64,000 nt of DNA from Riptortus pedestris (GCA_019009955.1 CM032233.1:94862501-94926500); one strand, 5' to 3'. Shown: positions 21,320 through 33,544, counted from the stretch's first letter. Numbers and translations are program-made. The notes: generated from the letters alone by a model not told the origin.

Positions 21320-21445
21320 TACCAGCAAGTGAAAAATCTGCTTAGTTTACAAATCTGCTTTGTTTGACGGAATTTTTCGAATACTTAGTAGGAGGTGATG
21401 GTATTTGGAGAAAGTTTTAGAAAACCGCATCAAAGCTCTAAATGA
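21320..21445 (+). mobile_element. HINE-like 3' end with inverted 5' end (compound, decayed)
   Basis: AATCTGCTTAGTTTAC and TTTGACGGAATTTTT are the 3' end. They run into CTTAGTAGGAGGTGATGG and ACCGCATCAAAGCT, a degenerate inverted 5' end in the same arrangement as 18453-18545. Confidence 0.55.
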
Positions 21446-22585
21446 GTTGAGGAGCGTTTGGGAAGAAGGTAGGTTGGCAGGAGGGTGAAGGAGTGGCTGC
21501 GACTAAAGAGGCAAAAGGGATGGGAGGAGTGGGGTTGCTGGCAGATGTTTGTTGGTAGTAGATTGTTTGATGGTGTTGTTAGCGGGATGTTTGCCGAGAT
21601 GTCCGACATTAGGCAGGCCGGTGGAGCGAGAGAGCCCGATAGTCCCTAGCTCTTCAGCTCCTGCCCAATAGTACGGAAATATTTAAGGGTCTCTTGCTGT
21701 CTAGTATCCTTAGTCTCTGGTCGACCCCCCCGCCTCCCAGCCCTCTCCTCCTTATCCTCAACACACCAATCCTATCAAAATATTTATGGCTCCCACTCCC
21801 CACTTACCCCAAACAAAGATATATTCCCTTCCTTTCAACCGAGTTTCATACTCTAGTTATGAGTAGACAACCAGATTGTGAGAATAAGAAACATCGTCTT
21901 CCCGTCTAACGTTCTTATTAGCTACTAGTTTCGCCATCTCTGTGACTATCAAGGCCAAATTTTCGCAACGAGCTGTGTGTTGGTGACTAGAAATAGAAAT
22001 TGTTTTTGGCGGATATTGTATTTAAATTCCTATCAATAAAACAACTGAAGTTTTATTTCTTTTTTCTTTATTTGCAACTATACGTAAATATTACAAGAAA
22101 ATGGTATGATACAATAATAACAATTGGCTTGAGTTGGAATGTTGTTGACTGACAGTACCTGCCTAAGAATGAACATTAGATTAACTTGATTTATACTTTT
22201 ACTACACAAGAAGATCTCTTGGCCACGTTTCAGACGTCGTCTTGGTTTTTCAGGAACATGGGTAGATGTCAGTGATTCGAATAATGGTATAGGATGTGCG
22301 GGAAGAAGAGAGCGGAATTTCGGATATGAGGATTTGGCAAGGGTACGAAATCAAAGTTGAGGTCATTATGAAGAGTTAAATTGGATACGTAAAATTGGGA
22401 ATCTATAATTGTTTGGAGTGTTCTGGGTTGGAGGGTTTGGATTTTGGAAGAATTTTATTGTTTTTATAGAACCCCAAAGTTCAAGCCCGTAAGTCCATAT
22501 CAATCGTTTGTTATGCAGTGATAGTTTAGATCTGTTGTCAAGTAGTATTAGTCTTTGCCGGTCCTTACTGTCGATTCAATAGTTG
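21446..22585. other. Non-repetitive stretch, partly pyrimidine- or purine-rich
   Basis: 21450-21780 is G-rich, then C-rich (GACCCCCCCGCCTCCCAGCC). The remainder has no recognisable gene. The plus-strand frame near 21694 is a product of the C-rich tract. Confidence 0.3.
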
Positions 22586-22587
22586 AC

Positions 22588-22715
22588 TTTTAGCAGATTT
22601 CCCTTAAAGGAAATCAGCTATTGAGGTCGTACTCATGACGCGATTTTCGAAAAATTTCTTCAAAATTCCATCGGTCTTACCCAGAAAATGACGTAATTTA
22701 GGTCCATTCAAAATT

Positions 22716-22773
<58 letters not shown>

Positions 22774-23501
22774 GTTAACGCCCTAGCGGTCACAATTTTG
22801 GTTTGATAGCAACCAAAATTGACATTTAATCATTTTATGTGAAGACAGATGTAGTTCGTTACTAGCTAACGTCGTACCTAAAGCGATGGAAATGCGATAA
22901 ATTGTATGGTACCAAACTTATTGAAATTTGAATGGCCTAAAAAAGGTTCTTCTATACATATTTTCTGTACCATGAGTATTAATCGAGATATTTGGATTTT
23001 ATAGTTTTCTGCTTTCAGTAAATGCTCCTACTCTTGTGATATTCTGAGTTGGTATTCTGGCAGGCGGAAGTGACTTCTAAAGTATGTAGGATTAAAAATG
23101 TGTGATATTAATAATAAGCTGTGAAAATCATGAACCACTTCTTTCCAAGGTAAAGTATCAAATACTGTTTTTATTGAACTTTTGTATTGTGAGATATATC
23201 CGCTTCTTTTGTTCTTGGATTACTAAAATTTGAGTGATTGAGATATAGATTATTCCGATTCATAACAAATTACAGCACAAGCTATAGTAAATAGTTTTGA
23301 ATACAATTTATATATTGTATTCAGATATATTTCAATAATTGCTTTTCTTTCCGATTTCGCATATTTCTATTTATCTATTCTGCTCGTAGAGGCTGGCTGA
23401 CCTGTTTGTTTACAATTCAGACGCTTTCCGTTTCGGAGATTATTAAAATTTAAATTCACTGAATCATTTCTCATTACCGTTTGTATTTCTTCACTTAGTT
23501 A
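22588..23501 (+). mobile_element. HINE-like element, 3'-truncated
   Basis: TTTTAGCAGATTTCCCTTAA (palindrome with one added A) leads into the conserved 5' block. A TA tract lies at about 22733-22771. The long-form body reaches TTAAATTCACTGAATCATTT; the copy breaks off before the 3' subterminal repeat and hairpin. Confidence 0.8.
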
Positions 23502-24150
23502 GTCAACTGAAGTTATTTTTAGAAAGTTTAGTTAAGCATTTAGATTAAAGACTAAGCTATTTGAGTCCATTTATCTTCTGGAGGAGGTTTGCTCAGTACA
23601 TTTTTATTCGAATAGCTAACTAATGCGGCTTGGCGACTCATTAATTCACACATGGTATCACGTGGACAACTGGCCCATAAGAAGTCTTAGAATCCTTTCA
23701 AATGCATTTTTTTTTGTCACTTTTTAGGTACAAGGAAGAGAAAGGATGAGAATAATAGTGGCCCATTCCATGCGGAAGAACAAGAGAAGCGTAAAAATCC
23801 AGAGGCCCGCATAAATTTCTTTTATAATTTGCATTTCAATAAGAGCTTCAATAAATTGCTGTTAGGACTATGAACGTCCTAAGCCGCTAGAACCTCTTCC
23901 CTGATTTAAAATTGATCGAGGATAAAGCGATTAGTTTAAGATATTCCCTGGCATTTAGTGTCAATGTCCTGTTATAAAGATTTACAATTTTTTAAAATTA
24001 CATATGTTGAAAAATTTATTGTTGCTAATTAATTGTGAAGCGTTTTATTTCTTTAGGAGAAAAAAAAAATTACTTTTTCCACAATATATATGTACCAACC
24101 TACATCGATTTAAAAAAAAAAAACATGAACTTGTTTTTCAAAAATAGCAA
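23502..24150. other. Spacer, no clear feature
   Basis: A modestly GC-richer, non-repeated part lies at 23570-23800. There is no coding similarity. Confidence 0.35.
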
Positions 24151-24154
24151 TACA

Positions 24155-24384
24155 CATAATCATAGAACAAGATATAAGAATATGCTTCAAGACTCCTAAT
24201 ACAAACATAAATATTTCGAGAAAATCATATCATTTTCAGGAGTAAAACTCTTTAATGCCCTGCCTGAATGTATCAAATCCTTTGAAAAATACGCTTTGTT
24301 TAAAAATAAACTATATAACTTCATGAATGACGGGTGTTTTTATACACAAGATAAATACTTTAAAAAATGTTTTTTTATTGAATA
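24155..24384 (+). pseudogene. LINE reverse-transcriptase C-terminal tail, best copy
   Basis: In frame it reads HNHRTRYKNMLQ, one stop, then KYFEKIISFSGVKLFNALPE and KNKLYNFMNDGCFY before the natural stop. 'FSGxKLFNALP...FKxKL' is the usual last conserved block of many LINE ORF2-type proteins. Copies at 490 and 44238 share it. The following ~350 bases probably include its 3' untranslated region. Confidence 0.7.
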
Positions 24385-24756
24385 AAACTACTAAATATTT
24401 GTCTTAATTATCGATCTAAAATACTTTCTGATCAGGTACATTGTTTCTATAAGGTGGGACCAGTTTCTCATCATTTATAAAGCTTGTCATTCTTTAACAA
24501 ATTTGCATGCCAACAAATATTATAATGTATGCTTTAGAGCTGTAAAAAATTTAGAATTATATTAAGATTATTAATGAAAATAATTTATTGAATATAACTA
24601 TATAATTTGATGAATTTTATACTGTTTATTCTCAGAATTAGACCTGTTTTTTTTTAAATGTATTATATTAGTATCAATGTAATTCAAATAATTTATAAAG
24701 AATTTAATTAATATAATATTAGAAAATTGTTAATAGAAATTTCTTTATATATATAG

Positions 24757-25112
24757 TTCTAACATCATTTTCGTCATCACCTGGGCAGGATCGATGGTCA
24801 TTTGAACAAATTTTACGAATTTTGCGACATGAGTACAAGCAGATTTTGCTTATGGGAAATCTCCTTAAATTCAATACCTCAATTAATATTAAAGATATAA
24901 TAAAATGAATATAACAACATTTAAAGGAAATTAAATTGTAAACCAGTTCTACACGATTATCGATCGGTCTTATAATAACGGAGATATTTGGAATTTTCAA
25001 ACTCTAAACTCCTCCTTCCAACTGTTACGATTAAGGCCTGAATTAACGAATCTTTATTTTTTACGTAAATCGATCAAACTATATTGATAGTTTTAAAAGT
25101 ACCTCATTTTCG
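24757..25112 (-). mobile_element. HINE-like fragments, rearranged
   Basis: 24757-24870 is an inverted 5' end (TCATTTTCGTCATCACCTGG, GCAGGATCGATGG, then TATGGGAAATC). 24880-25112 is an inverted body piece (AACGGAGATATTTGGAATTT) that abuts the start of the next copy. The order suggests two overlapping insertions. Confidence 0.65.
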
Positions 25113-25114
25113 TA

Positions 25115-25855
25115 TTAGCAGATTTCCCTTAAGGGAAATCAGCTATTGAGGTCGTACTCATGACGCGAGTTTCGAAAAATTTCTTCAAATGTCCATCGAT
25201 CCTACCCAGGAGATGACGAAAATGAGGTCCGTTCAAAATTATATATATATATATATTTGTCTGTTAACGCTCTAGCGGTCGTAATTTTTGTTTGATCGTT
25301 ACCAAACTCGGAATTTAATCGTTTTATGTAAAAAGAAAGATCAAGTTCGTTAATGGCTGAAATCGGACCAGTGGGAGAGGGAGTTTAGAGGGGGGATTTT
25401 TGAAAATTCAAAATATCTCCGTTATTATGCGTCGGATCGAAAAGTTGCATAGAATCAATCTTATTGTAAGTTAAAGTTACTATAAATATTGTTCTATACA
25501 TGTATTCTGTATCTTGAATATTAACCGAGATATTGTGTGTGTGGTCGGCGGAACCCCGCCATGTTCCGGACTTTCCGCCGAGAGCTCTGGTGGCCGTTTC
25601 CGGAACTATTCGTCCCTCGTGAATAGGTTTAGAGATCCCTTCCTACTACAGCTGTTATTGGGCAGATTTCTCTACTGTAAAACTTCATGTGGGAAATCTG
25701 CTTAGTTTACGCAGCCCCTGCGTGACGGACTTTTTTCGTATTTTTTTGGGTAGGATCGATGGACATTTATTAAGAATTATTTCTACAATCACGAATCATC
25801 AGTACAACCTCATTTGCTAATTTCCCATTATGGAAATCCTCTACAACCGCTAAAA
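25115..25855 (+). mobile_element. HINE-like element, reference copy (compound form)
   Basis: This is the clearest copy. It starts TTAGCAG with the perfect 20-bp palindrome GATTTCCCTTAAGGGAAATC (25121-25140). Conserved blocks follow: GCTATTGAGGTCGTACTCAT, CCATCGATCCTACCCAGGAG, ATGAGGTCCGTTCAAAATT, a TA tract (25240-25256), CTCTAGCGGTCGTAATTTTT, GGCTGAAATCGGACCAGTGG and TGAATATTAACCGAGATATT. The 3' end is GTGGGAAATCTGC (25690-25702), hairpin ACGCAG-CCC-CTGCGT (25710-25724) and GACGGAC plus T-run. An inverted 5' end follows to 25855. There is no ORF of substance. The layout matches Helentron-derived HINE/DINE-1 elements. Confidence 0.85.
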
Positions 25856-26673
25856 TTTGCTGCTAATTTCACTGATTTTGAAAGACATATATTTTCCTTT
25901 AAATAAACAGTAGTACAAATGCATTAGGACTCATTAGAACAACATAGTTTCCGACGGAGACAGGTGCTACCCCTTGTCAGCTTAATAAATCAGTACATCT
26001 GTTTTATACTCCTATTTCTGTTTCGTCAAGGATTGAATTTCTGTCTGATTCAGCTCTACATTAATACTTGTCTCTGTTATGAAGAGATTAAAATAGTCAT
26101 TAGGAAGCTAATACGTTGCTACCGGAATAACAGGAACCACAGGTGTATTGCATTAAAATAGCAATTAGCTTAAAGTTAAAAGAAGAAATGCTTCAAAAGA
26201 AAATGTTGGCCGATTTCTCTTATTTTATAATTATTGAAGTTGTACTGATACATATATATATTTTCACACACAAAATTGTATATAAATATATATATATATA
26301 TATTATACACATACCCTACTTGTCTAAATTCTCACTTACAGGATGTGATAGGGGAAGACTGGAAGGTAAATTAAAGTTCTAGCCAACATACTGATACTGG
26401 CTAATCCATATCATTAGTCAGCTTATGCAGGCTATAGGCTACCGAGCGATGGCTGTCTAACAACTATGGCCTTAAATAGAATTGTCACAGCTCATGCTTT
26501 TACTTGTATGAATGGAGTTTTCTGCATGATGCCTTTTGTTGCTGGATGGTCTGATGCAGAAAGCAATCGGAAACCACTGCATGTCCTTCGACCCTATTAT
26601 CCCCTCGTTCAATTTCGTGAAAATCAGGTTTACCTGTTCACAAGACCAATTACCAGGTGTAATCTGTAAATAC

Positions 26674-26677
<4 letters not shown>
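25856..26677. other. Spacer, no feature recognised
   Basis: There are several short open frames (for example on both strands at 26466-26678) without recognisable domains, and no shared repeat. Confidence 0.35.

Positions 26678-26722
<45 letters not shown>
26678..26722. repeat. (TA)n microsatellite
   Basis: About 22 units immediately precede the conserved head of the next dispersed element. Confidence 0.95.
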
Positions 26723-26723
<1 letters not shown>

Positions 26724-26724
<1 letters not shown>

Positions 26725-27885
26725 TAGCTCAGATACCCGGCTTCGCTCAGGAATTCATTTGAGGCTGGATGGTGATGATATTTTTTTTGGCAAGGCTTTA
26801 CTTTGCACAATATTTTGACATTTACCCGTCCCAGTGTTTAGTGTAGATACCCGTCGTTTCAGTGGATTTGTTAATAATAAAATAATTTTTTTATGTAAGA
26901 CTTCACTGTCCTCCATATTGTCATATTTCCCGTTTCCTGTGCATTATGCATAGATTTGAATTATTAAGCACAAAATATTAACATACATTTGAATTAATTT
27001 TTCCTGGTGAGGTACCTGGTAGTTCCAAAGAATTGTTGAGCAAATTTCTCTAAATGACAAAATAAACAACTTTTGTTATGTGCGTATTTTCCGAAACCCC
27101 AATACGAAACGAAATATCACTATTTTTAATTTCAGGCCTCCCTTATAACCCCTACTCCTGCCCGTCCCTAGAAATGTTAGTATGGGTTATTATAAGGAAG
27201 GCATTAGTGCTAATACACATACCGATTGTTTTATTTAGTTCCGTAGGTCATTTGTGCCATATAAAATTGTTGACTCCCGCTATCATATTTAGCGTATAAC
27301 GCCTTTATACTTCGGTATACGACGATAGTGTATATGACAAAAGTTTCTCTAAATAACAAAGTAAACAACTTTTGTTATGTGCATATTTGCTGAAACCCCA
27401 ATAGGACACGAAATATCACTATTTTTAATTTCAGGCCTCCCTTATAACCCCCACTCCTGCCCGTCCCTATAAATGTTAGTATGACTATAAGGACGACGTT
27501 AGTGCTAATTCACATACCGAGTTTGGTTTAGTTCGGTTGAGTTTTTTGTGCCAAATAAAATTGTTGACTTCTGCAATAGTTTTTAACGTATAACTCATTT
27601 ATACTTAGGTATACGACAAAAGTGTATATAGCAAAAGTTACTCCAAATAACAAAATAAACAACTTGTGTTATGTGCATAATTGCCGAAAATGCAATAGGA
27701 AACGAAATATCGTTATTTTTAATTTCAGGCCTCCCTTATAACCACTCCTGTTCGTCTCAGAAAATATTAACATAGCGTAAAGTCTAAGTTGGCTAGTAGT
27801 AATAAACATACCAAGTTTTATAAAATTCGGTTCAGCCGTTTATGCGTGAAAAGGTAACAAACAAACAAACAGACACTAGAGAAAC
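26724..27885 (+). mobile_element. Dispersed retroelement-like repeat with internal tandem units
   Basis: The head CTCAGATACCCGGCTTCGCT and the tail TTCAGCCGTTTATGCGTGAA, then a short (AACA)n stretch and GACA, resemble the paired ends of common RTE-associated dispersed repeats in invertebrates. Three internal units start near 27041, 27341 and 27634 (period ~300/293). They share AATAAACAACTTTTGTTATG, AAATATCACTATTTTTAATT and CAGGCCTCCCTTATAACC. No ORF survives. Confidence 0.65.
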
Positions 27886-27969
27886 AAAATGCAGTTATGG
27901 TGTCTATGACATGTGAAACGAAAAGTTATCGTGAAATTTCGTGAAAATCAATGTACAGACAGAGGTTAC

Positions 27970-27973
<4 letters not shown>

Positions 27974-28036
<63 letters not shown>
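27974..28036. repeat. (TA)n microsatellite
   Basis: About 31 TA units separate the dispersed element from the LINE fragment. Confidence 0.95.
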
Positions 28037-28039
<3 letters not shown>

Positions 28040-28370
28040 CCAATAAAGGACAACATTTAAAGAGTTTCATTCCCGACATTGCAGAATATTTGAACATTAA
28101 AGATACACCCTCTGACATTTACACAACACAATTTTTGACAGGACATGGCAAAAATTAAAGTGTACCTAAACAGATTTAAACTGACTAACATGCTATTTTT
28201 CTACTGAACAGGCTTACACCTTATCTCATAAATGACAGTACACTGCTTTCAAACGAAAGTTACTCTTTAAAACAGACAGTTATGAAAATAACAAACCGAT
28301 GGCCTGTTGATGAAAGACTTTTATTCTATATGTGCAGTAACGCTCTCAAGAAATTGTGGGTAAATTGATA
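28040..28370 (+). pseudogene. LINE (Jockey/R1/I-like) C-terminal fragment
   Basis: Frames carry TTQFLTGHG, then after a +1 shift KIKVYLNRFKLT, and near the end SLKQTVMKITNRWPVDER before a stop at about 28370. 'LTGHGxFxxYLxRFKI' is the hallmark of the RT/RNase H C-terminal region in Jockey- and R1-type LINEs. Several frame changes make it non-functional. Confidence 0.6.
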
Positions 28371-29150
28371 GTATACTGTTACTATATAATCTATTTTCAC
28401 TTTTCATCATATAAAGTTTTTTATAATAATGTTCTCATTTATATTATAGAGTTAAATGTAATTATATATATATAATTTAAGAAACATTGTATATAAGCTG
28501 TTTGTTATTTGTTTACAAATACATGTAATGTACTATATTCGTTCGGGACATGTAGGAAATAATTCCCTCTCTGATGGTTTACTTCATTGAGGAGATAAGT
28601 AATCAAAAACAAAAATAAAATATACACACATATATATATAACTTATGTAGTACTATAATTTAAGGCAATGTTCGAAAAAGGACCCATAAATTGGAAGATT
28701 ATTAAAACCTTATAGATTAACCTTATTAACATTAAGGATTAATTATATTTAAAATTTTAAATCGTATCTCAGTCATAATGGTTATTAAAGATTAAACAAT
28801 CTTATATTTTATAAGTTGCTCTGTATAACTTAATTCAAATGTTAACAGTATTAATTTTATCGGTAGTTTTTCTTTATAAAAAGGAGCTATTGATTGTTCG
28901 TACGTAATGTTGCGCACCTGACAAAATTTCACAAAAACCCTTCAAATGTTGGCGAAACGTTGTAAACGAATGGCAAGAACAAAATACATAAACAATTTTT
29001 GGAAATTAATTTTCAGAATGTTTTTCAGATTACTGTCCGACTCCATTACCAAGACCAAATTACACTCAAGTGGTTATTTTCTAGGCCTCATTGGTCCTAG
29101 TATTTTGTGTTATTGTTATAGTTCCCTTTATTTCAAAAGTAATTAATAGA
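28371..29150. other. AT-rich spacer, no feature recognised
   Basis: There are no repeats shared in the window. One 66-codon frame (28946-29146) has no recognisable motif. Confidence 0.4.
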
Positions 29151-29154
29151 TTTT

Positions 29155-30043
29155 TTTTAGCAGATTTCCCTACTAGAACGTGTTAAGGGAACTCTGCTAT
29201 TGAGGTTGTACACATGACGCGATTTCCGAAATTTTTCTTCTTATGTCAATCGATCCTCCTAGGAGATGACTAAAATGAGGTCCGTTCAAAACTGTATATA
29301 TATATTTGTCTGTTACCGCTCTAGCGGTCGTAACTATTTTTTAATCGTAAAGATCAAGTTCGTTAACGGCTGAAATCGGACAAGGGGGAGGGGGGGGGGT
29401 TTAGAGGGGGAGAATTTCGAAAATTCGAAATATCTCCGTTACTATATGTTGGATCGTAAAAGTGTATAGAATCAATCTTATTGAAAATTAAATACACTAT
29501 AAATGTTGATATATACATTTATTCTCTATCTTGAATATTAACCGAGATATTTGCATTTTTCAGTTTGCAGCCTTCAGTAAACCCCTACTTCTACTAGTGT
29601 TACATAAATAATGCTCTGTTATATAATAAAAGATATTAATTGAAGCCTAAATACCAAATATTGTTTTCATTAAACTTTTACTTTGTGAGATATATGAAAA
29701 TACGTTCTGTTGACCCCCTCCCCTCTTTTGTTTTTGGATTACTAAAATTTGAGTGATTGAAATAAAACTGATTCTGATTCATTACAAATTACACCACTAG
29801 CTTTAGTAAATTGTTTTAATAAAATTAATATGTTATATTCAAATATATTTCATTAATTGTTTGTTTTTCCGGTCTATCAATGCAGCGCTACGAGGTTGGC
29901 TTGCCCGTTTTGTTTACTATTCAGCCTTGTATTGTACATTTACTGAGCATTCACGGCTGTGTTACCTGTATGTATATTTATCTATTGTAAACCTTCACGT
30001 GGGAAATCTGCTTAGTTTACGCAGCCCCTGCGTGACGGACTTT
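29155..30043 (+). mobile_element. HINE-like element, full length, altered palindrome
   Basis: It starts TTTTAGCAGATTTCCCTACT. The palindrome is interrupted by an insertion (TAGAACGTG) before TTAAGGGAAC. The TA tract is only a few units. It has the long body (~890 bp in all). The 3' end CACGTGGGAAATCTGC plus hairpin ACGCAGCCCCTGCGT is intact, ending GACGGACTTT. Confidence 0.85.
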
Positions 30044-30545
30044 CGGAAAATTTTATAGGACTGATATTATTGCAAATTTAATGTTAATATAAATCTTCAA
30101 TACTAAAAAAGATATTGGCATTTTCTTTAGTGTTTAGCCTTTAGTGAACCCCCAACTGCATGTCACGTCATACTTTTAATAAGCTGTCATGAACCACATT
30201 ATTTAAAGCTTACACACCACATATTGTCTTCATTAGACTTCTTCAGTTTGAGATACATTCAAATATCGTGATAATGTCATCAATTATGATTTTTTCTCTT
30301 GACGTGAACATGTATATTTGATATATATCATATTCAACATTAACCGTTTTATCCAACTCTAACATATTCGTTAAAGGCTGAAATCATTCCAGTAATTGAA
30401 GGAAGGAGGGGGGTGAAAATTAAAAAAAATCGACGCTACCTTTACACATGGAGGATATATTGTCAGATGAGATTAGTTGTGTGTCATAACAGAACGAGGG
30501 AAATCTGTTTAGTTTACGAACCAGTGTGACTGACTTTTTTTTTTT
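30044..30545 (+). mobile_element. HINE-like body and 3' end, head-to-tail with the preceding copy
   Basis: It starts in the body (AAAATTTTATAGGACTGATA) directly after the preceding element's GACGGACTTT. It ends GGGAAATCTGTTTAGTTTAC with a decayed hairpin and GACTTTTTTTTTT. Confidence 0.65.
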
Positions 30546-30750
30546 AAGGATCAATACAAAGGCCTTGTTCTCTACTATTGTGTTTAATTTTATGCAAAGT
30601 GCACTTTCGGAGTCAGTGGTCCGTCGTCAGTGCCTGCTGACAAACGAAAACCTTAAGTCACTCTAACAATCATAGCATGGCAAACAAAGTAAAAAACAGT
30701 CAAAAAATAAAAACATTAAAACGAAAATAAATCCAAGATAAAAACAACAT

Positions 30751-30974
30751 TTTATTTATTTATTAACGTCCACTTTTTGTAACATAGGCTAATCGGGACG
30801 GCTTATCTACAGGTTACCACCCTTTTCTAGCCAGGGTAGGATTTTAGGACGTTATTTAATGAATTTCGTCACTAAATAATTTCTTTTGCCCAGGAGAGAA
30901 TCGAACTCGCCACTCTAGGTTTACCATGTGAGATAAAGGTCAACGCTTTAACTCACATGGCTAACCTGAGCCCC
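30751..30974 (-). mobile_element. tRNA-like SINE, full length
   Basis: On the minus strand: GGGGCTCAGGTTAGCCATGT, GAGTTAAAGCGTTGACC, then GAGTTCGATTCTCTCCTGGG (good B-box match). The body carries GCTAGAAAAGGGTGGTAACC, and the copy ends AAAAAGTGGACGTTAATAAA plus (AATA)n. It is the best preserved copy of the family in the window. Confidence 0.85.
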
Positions 30975-31337
30975 GAAAAACAATAAAAATTTTTAATAAA
31001 TAGTCAACTAATAAAATTAAAAAGTTAAAAACGATAAGCGTTTGTCGAAGATAAATACATAAAATCTATGCAATATAAATTAAAAACCAAAACAAATTAC
31101 AGATAGGAAAACTATATTGAGGTATCACAGTGGGGGAAAAACCTCTGAAATGCACACCAGAGGAACTGTAATGCAAAAGACAACTAAAAAATAAATTGGT
31201 TCCTCTACCGTCCAGCATATTTCAGAGATAGGACTTTTTTTTATTTCGTGATAGTGTCGGATCCTAGACATTAACATGATTCGAATGATGAAACTGAAGT
31301 ATATGGTCCAAATTGTAGGCACTTCAGAAAAACCACT
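30975..31337. other. Spacer, no feature recognised
   Basis: AT-rich sequence with a 72-codon minus-strand frame lacking motifs. Confidence 0.35.
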
Positions 31338-31366
31338 TATCACGCAGCTCCTGCGTAATGGATTTT
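31338..31366 (+). mobile_element. HINE-like 3' hairpin, isolated
   Basis: CACGCAGCTCCTGCGTAATG followed by GATTTTT is the terminal hairpin only. Confidence 0.5.
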
Positions 31367-31369
31367 TAT

Positions 31370-32470
31370 TTAGTTTGCAGCCTTTTCTCCTATTTGTTGG
31401 TTTTCAAATTATTTTGTAACGTAATTGGTCCTTTCAAAAGGGAATGGAAGGTCATAACAGTCGGATACGTTTTCAATTGGAGAACTGCATTTTTAATGCA
31501 CTTAGAAAATGAATGTATTTCAGTAAGACTAATTGGGAATAGTTTTAGTCAACGCAAGACCCACGTGACATACTTTTAATAATACGTGTTTATGTGTCAC
31601 GGAGAGAAATTTTTTAATAATACAATATAAAAGCATTAGGAGATTCCTATAAGTCACTGTCATTGATGACTTGTGTTTGTCATGTAAAATACAAGTGTAA
31701 GTTATGTAGCAGTTTATATAAATAAGTATAAATGGAAAATTCTATTTTGGCAGATTAAATAGCGCATAAGATTTCAGGGGAATACACTGTGGACATATTC
31801 TTTTGGCAGGGATGATAAACTAATATATTCCGTCTTTATTTAAAACGTTTGCATATCTTGTGTCTTTGTGGATAGTAATATCCTCAATCAACGACCGGCA
31901 ATAATTCTTTCATCAAATAAACTGTAGCTAATACAATATGAAAATAGAAGCTGTCCTCAAAAGAAATAAAGTAAGGCGGAAAATCATTTAAATGACCATA
32001 CACTTAGGTTCAGAAATAGAAAATAATGTGAAGGGCCAAACGCCAGCAGATTTGAGTACTAAGCGTGGGAGGGTGATCAGAGTGGAAATAGATCTGTGTC
32101 CTTTCGCTATTTTCTTGGCAGGCACTAAATCTCCTCAGCCGATCTACGCTTAACTAGACAAAACATCCTATCAAAATAGATTTCCCATCGGAAATACAGC
32201 CAGCACTCATTAATCAGCCCTACGCTTTTATTTGAGAACGTAAATTGTGATAAGCTAACTAAAGACGTCCAATTCCCAAGACTGAGTCATTTTTGTAAAT
32301 GTTATTATAATCCGTTCTAAGAGGAAAACGCCACTGATTTGAAATATACGTGTCATTGCCCCTTTTAAGAACATATTAATTAGCTGCTATATTTTATTAT
32401 TATTATTTTATATTTTTATTTAAGTTTTTCTTGGAATACACCATCACTAAGTGGTTAACCATTTTAACAT
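31370..32470. other. Non-repetitive spacer
   Basis: It is moderately GC-richer at 32030-32300. There is no coding similarity. It may hold conserved non-coding DNA, but nothing specific stands out. Confidence 0.3.
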
Positions 32471-33473
32471 ACTTAGGGGAAATCAGCTATTGAGGTTGTA
32501 CTCATGATGGAATTTTCGAAATATTTCTTCGAATGTCCATCGATCCTATCTAGGAGGTGACGAAAATGAGTTACGTTCAAAGTTGTATATATATTTTCCG
32601 TTAACTCTCTAGCGGTCACAATTTTTGTCTGATCGTTACCAAACTCAGCATTAAAACTTTTTTTTTTCTTTTATTGTAAAATGAAGATCAAGTTCCTTAA
32701 GGTCTAAAATCGGAACAGTGGAAAGGGAGGGGGTTAAAGGGGAGTTCTAAAACTCAAAATATCTCCGTTGATATGCGTCTGATCGAAAAAATTTAATAGA
32801 TGCCAGAATTAATCTTATTGTAAATGTAATGTTCTATAAATGTTATATACCAGTTTTCTCTATATTGAATATTAACCGAGATATTTTCATATTTTAGTTT
32901 TCAGCCACCAGCAAACCCCCACTCCTACACATGTCATATTAACCGTAAGCTCTTATATCATGGACCACTTCATTCCAAGGTTAAATACCAAATATGGTTT
33001 TCATTTAACTATTAATTTGTGAGGCACATGCGAATACGTCATGTGATGATGTCATTAGGTTTATTTTATCGATGCAATAGTCAATCCTGAGCTGTTTCAG
33101 TCAACACTAAAGATAATATTTGTTGTTGGCTGAAATTGGCCCTGGAATAGTAGTGGTTTAGAGAGGGAGGAATTAGAAAATTCAAAATTTCTACGTAATT
33201 ATGAGTTGGATCATAAAATGTTATAGAATCAATCTTGTTAAACTTTTGATTTTCTACAATTTTTGGTTTATGCATTTTTTGCTAACTCAAGTATTTAGCG
33301 AGTTATTCGTACTTTCTTGTTTTCTGCCTTCAGTACCCCCTCCCCCCCATCCTAGTTATCTGTTTCGTAAATATAAATAGAGAATACGTGGTGAAATAAA
33401 ATCACAAGAAGTATGTTATACCAGCAAGTGGGAAATGTGCTTAGTTTACGCATCCCCTGCGAGACGGACTTTT
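32471..33473 (+). mobile_element. HINE-like element, long form
   Basis: It starts at TTAGGGGAAATCAGCTATTG (palindrome half lost) and runs about 1.0 kb. The ends GGGAAATGTGCTTAG and ACGCATCCCCTGCGAGACGG are followed by ACTTTT. The short TA tract is at about 32586-32593. It shares the extra body section with the copy at 5331 (TTTCTGCCTTCAGTACCCCC). Confidence 0.8.
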
Positions 33474-33544
33474 AATTTCTGACTTCATAGAATTCTTACT
33501 ATGGGAGTAATAGAGAATAGATGGTATGATAAGATTATAAGCGT

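Noticed and set aside
11970..23640. Shared word ATGCGGCTTGGCG at about 11965 and 23625
   Set aside because: A 13-base match between two places in 64 kb is expected by chance and flanks do not align.
25530..25560. Octamer-like ATTTGCAT in the HINE-like body as a functional POU site
   Set aside because: The word occurs in many copies simply because the body consensus contains GATATTTGCATTTTT; no evidence of function.
25710..25724. Hairpin ACGCAG-CCC-CTGCGT followed by T-run as a bacterial-type terminator
   Set aside because: It recurs only at the 3' ends of the dispersed element in a eukaryotic context, so it is a transposon end.
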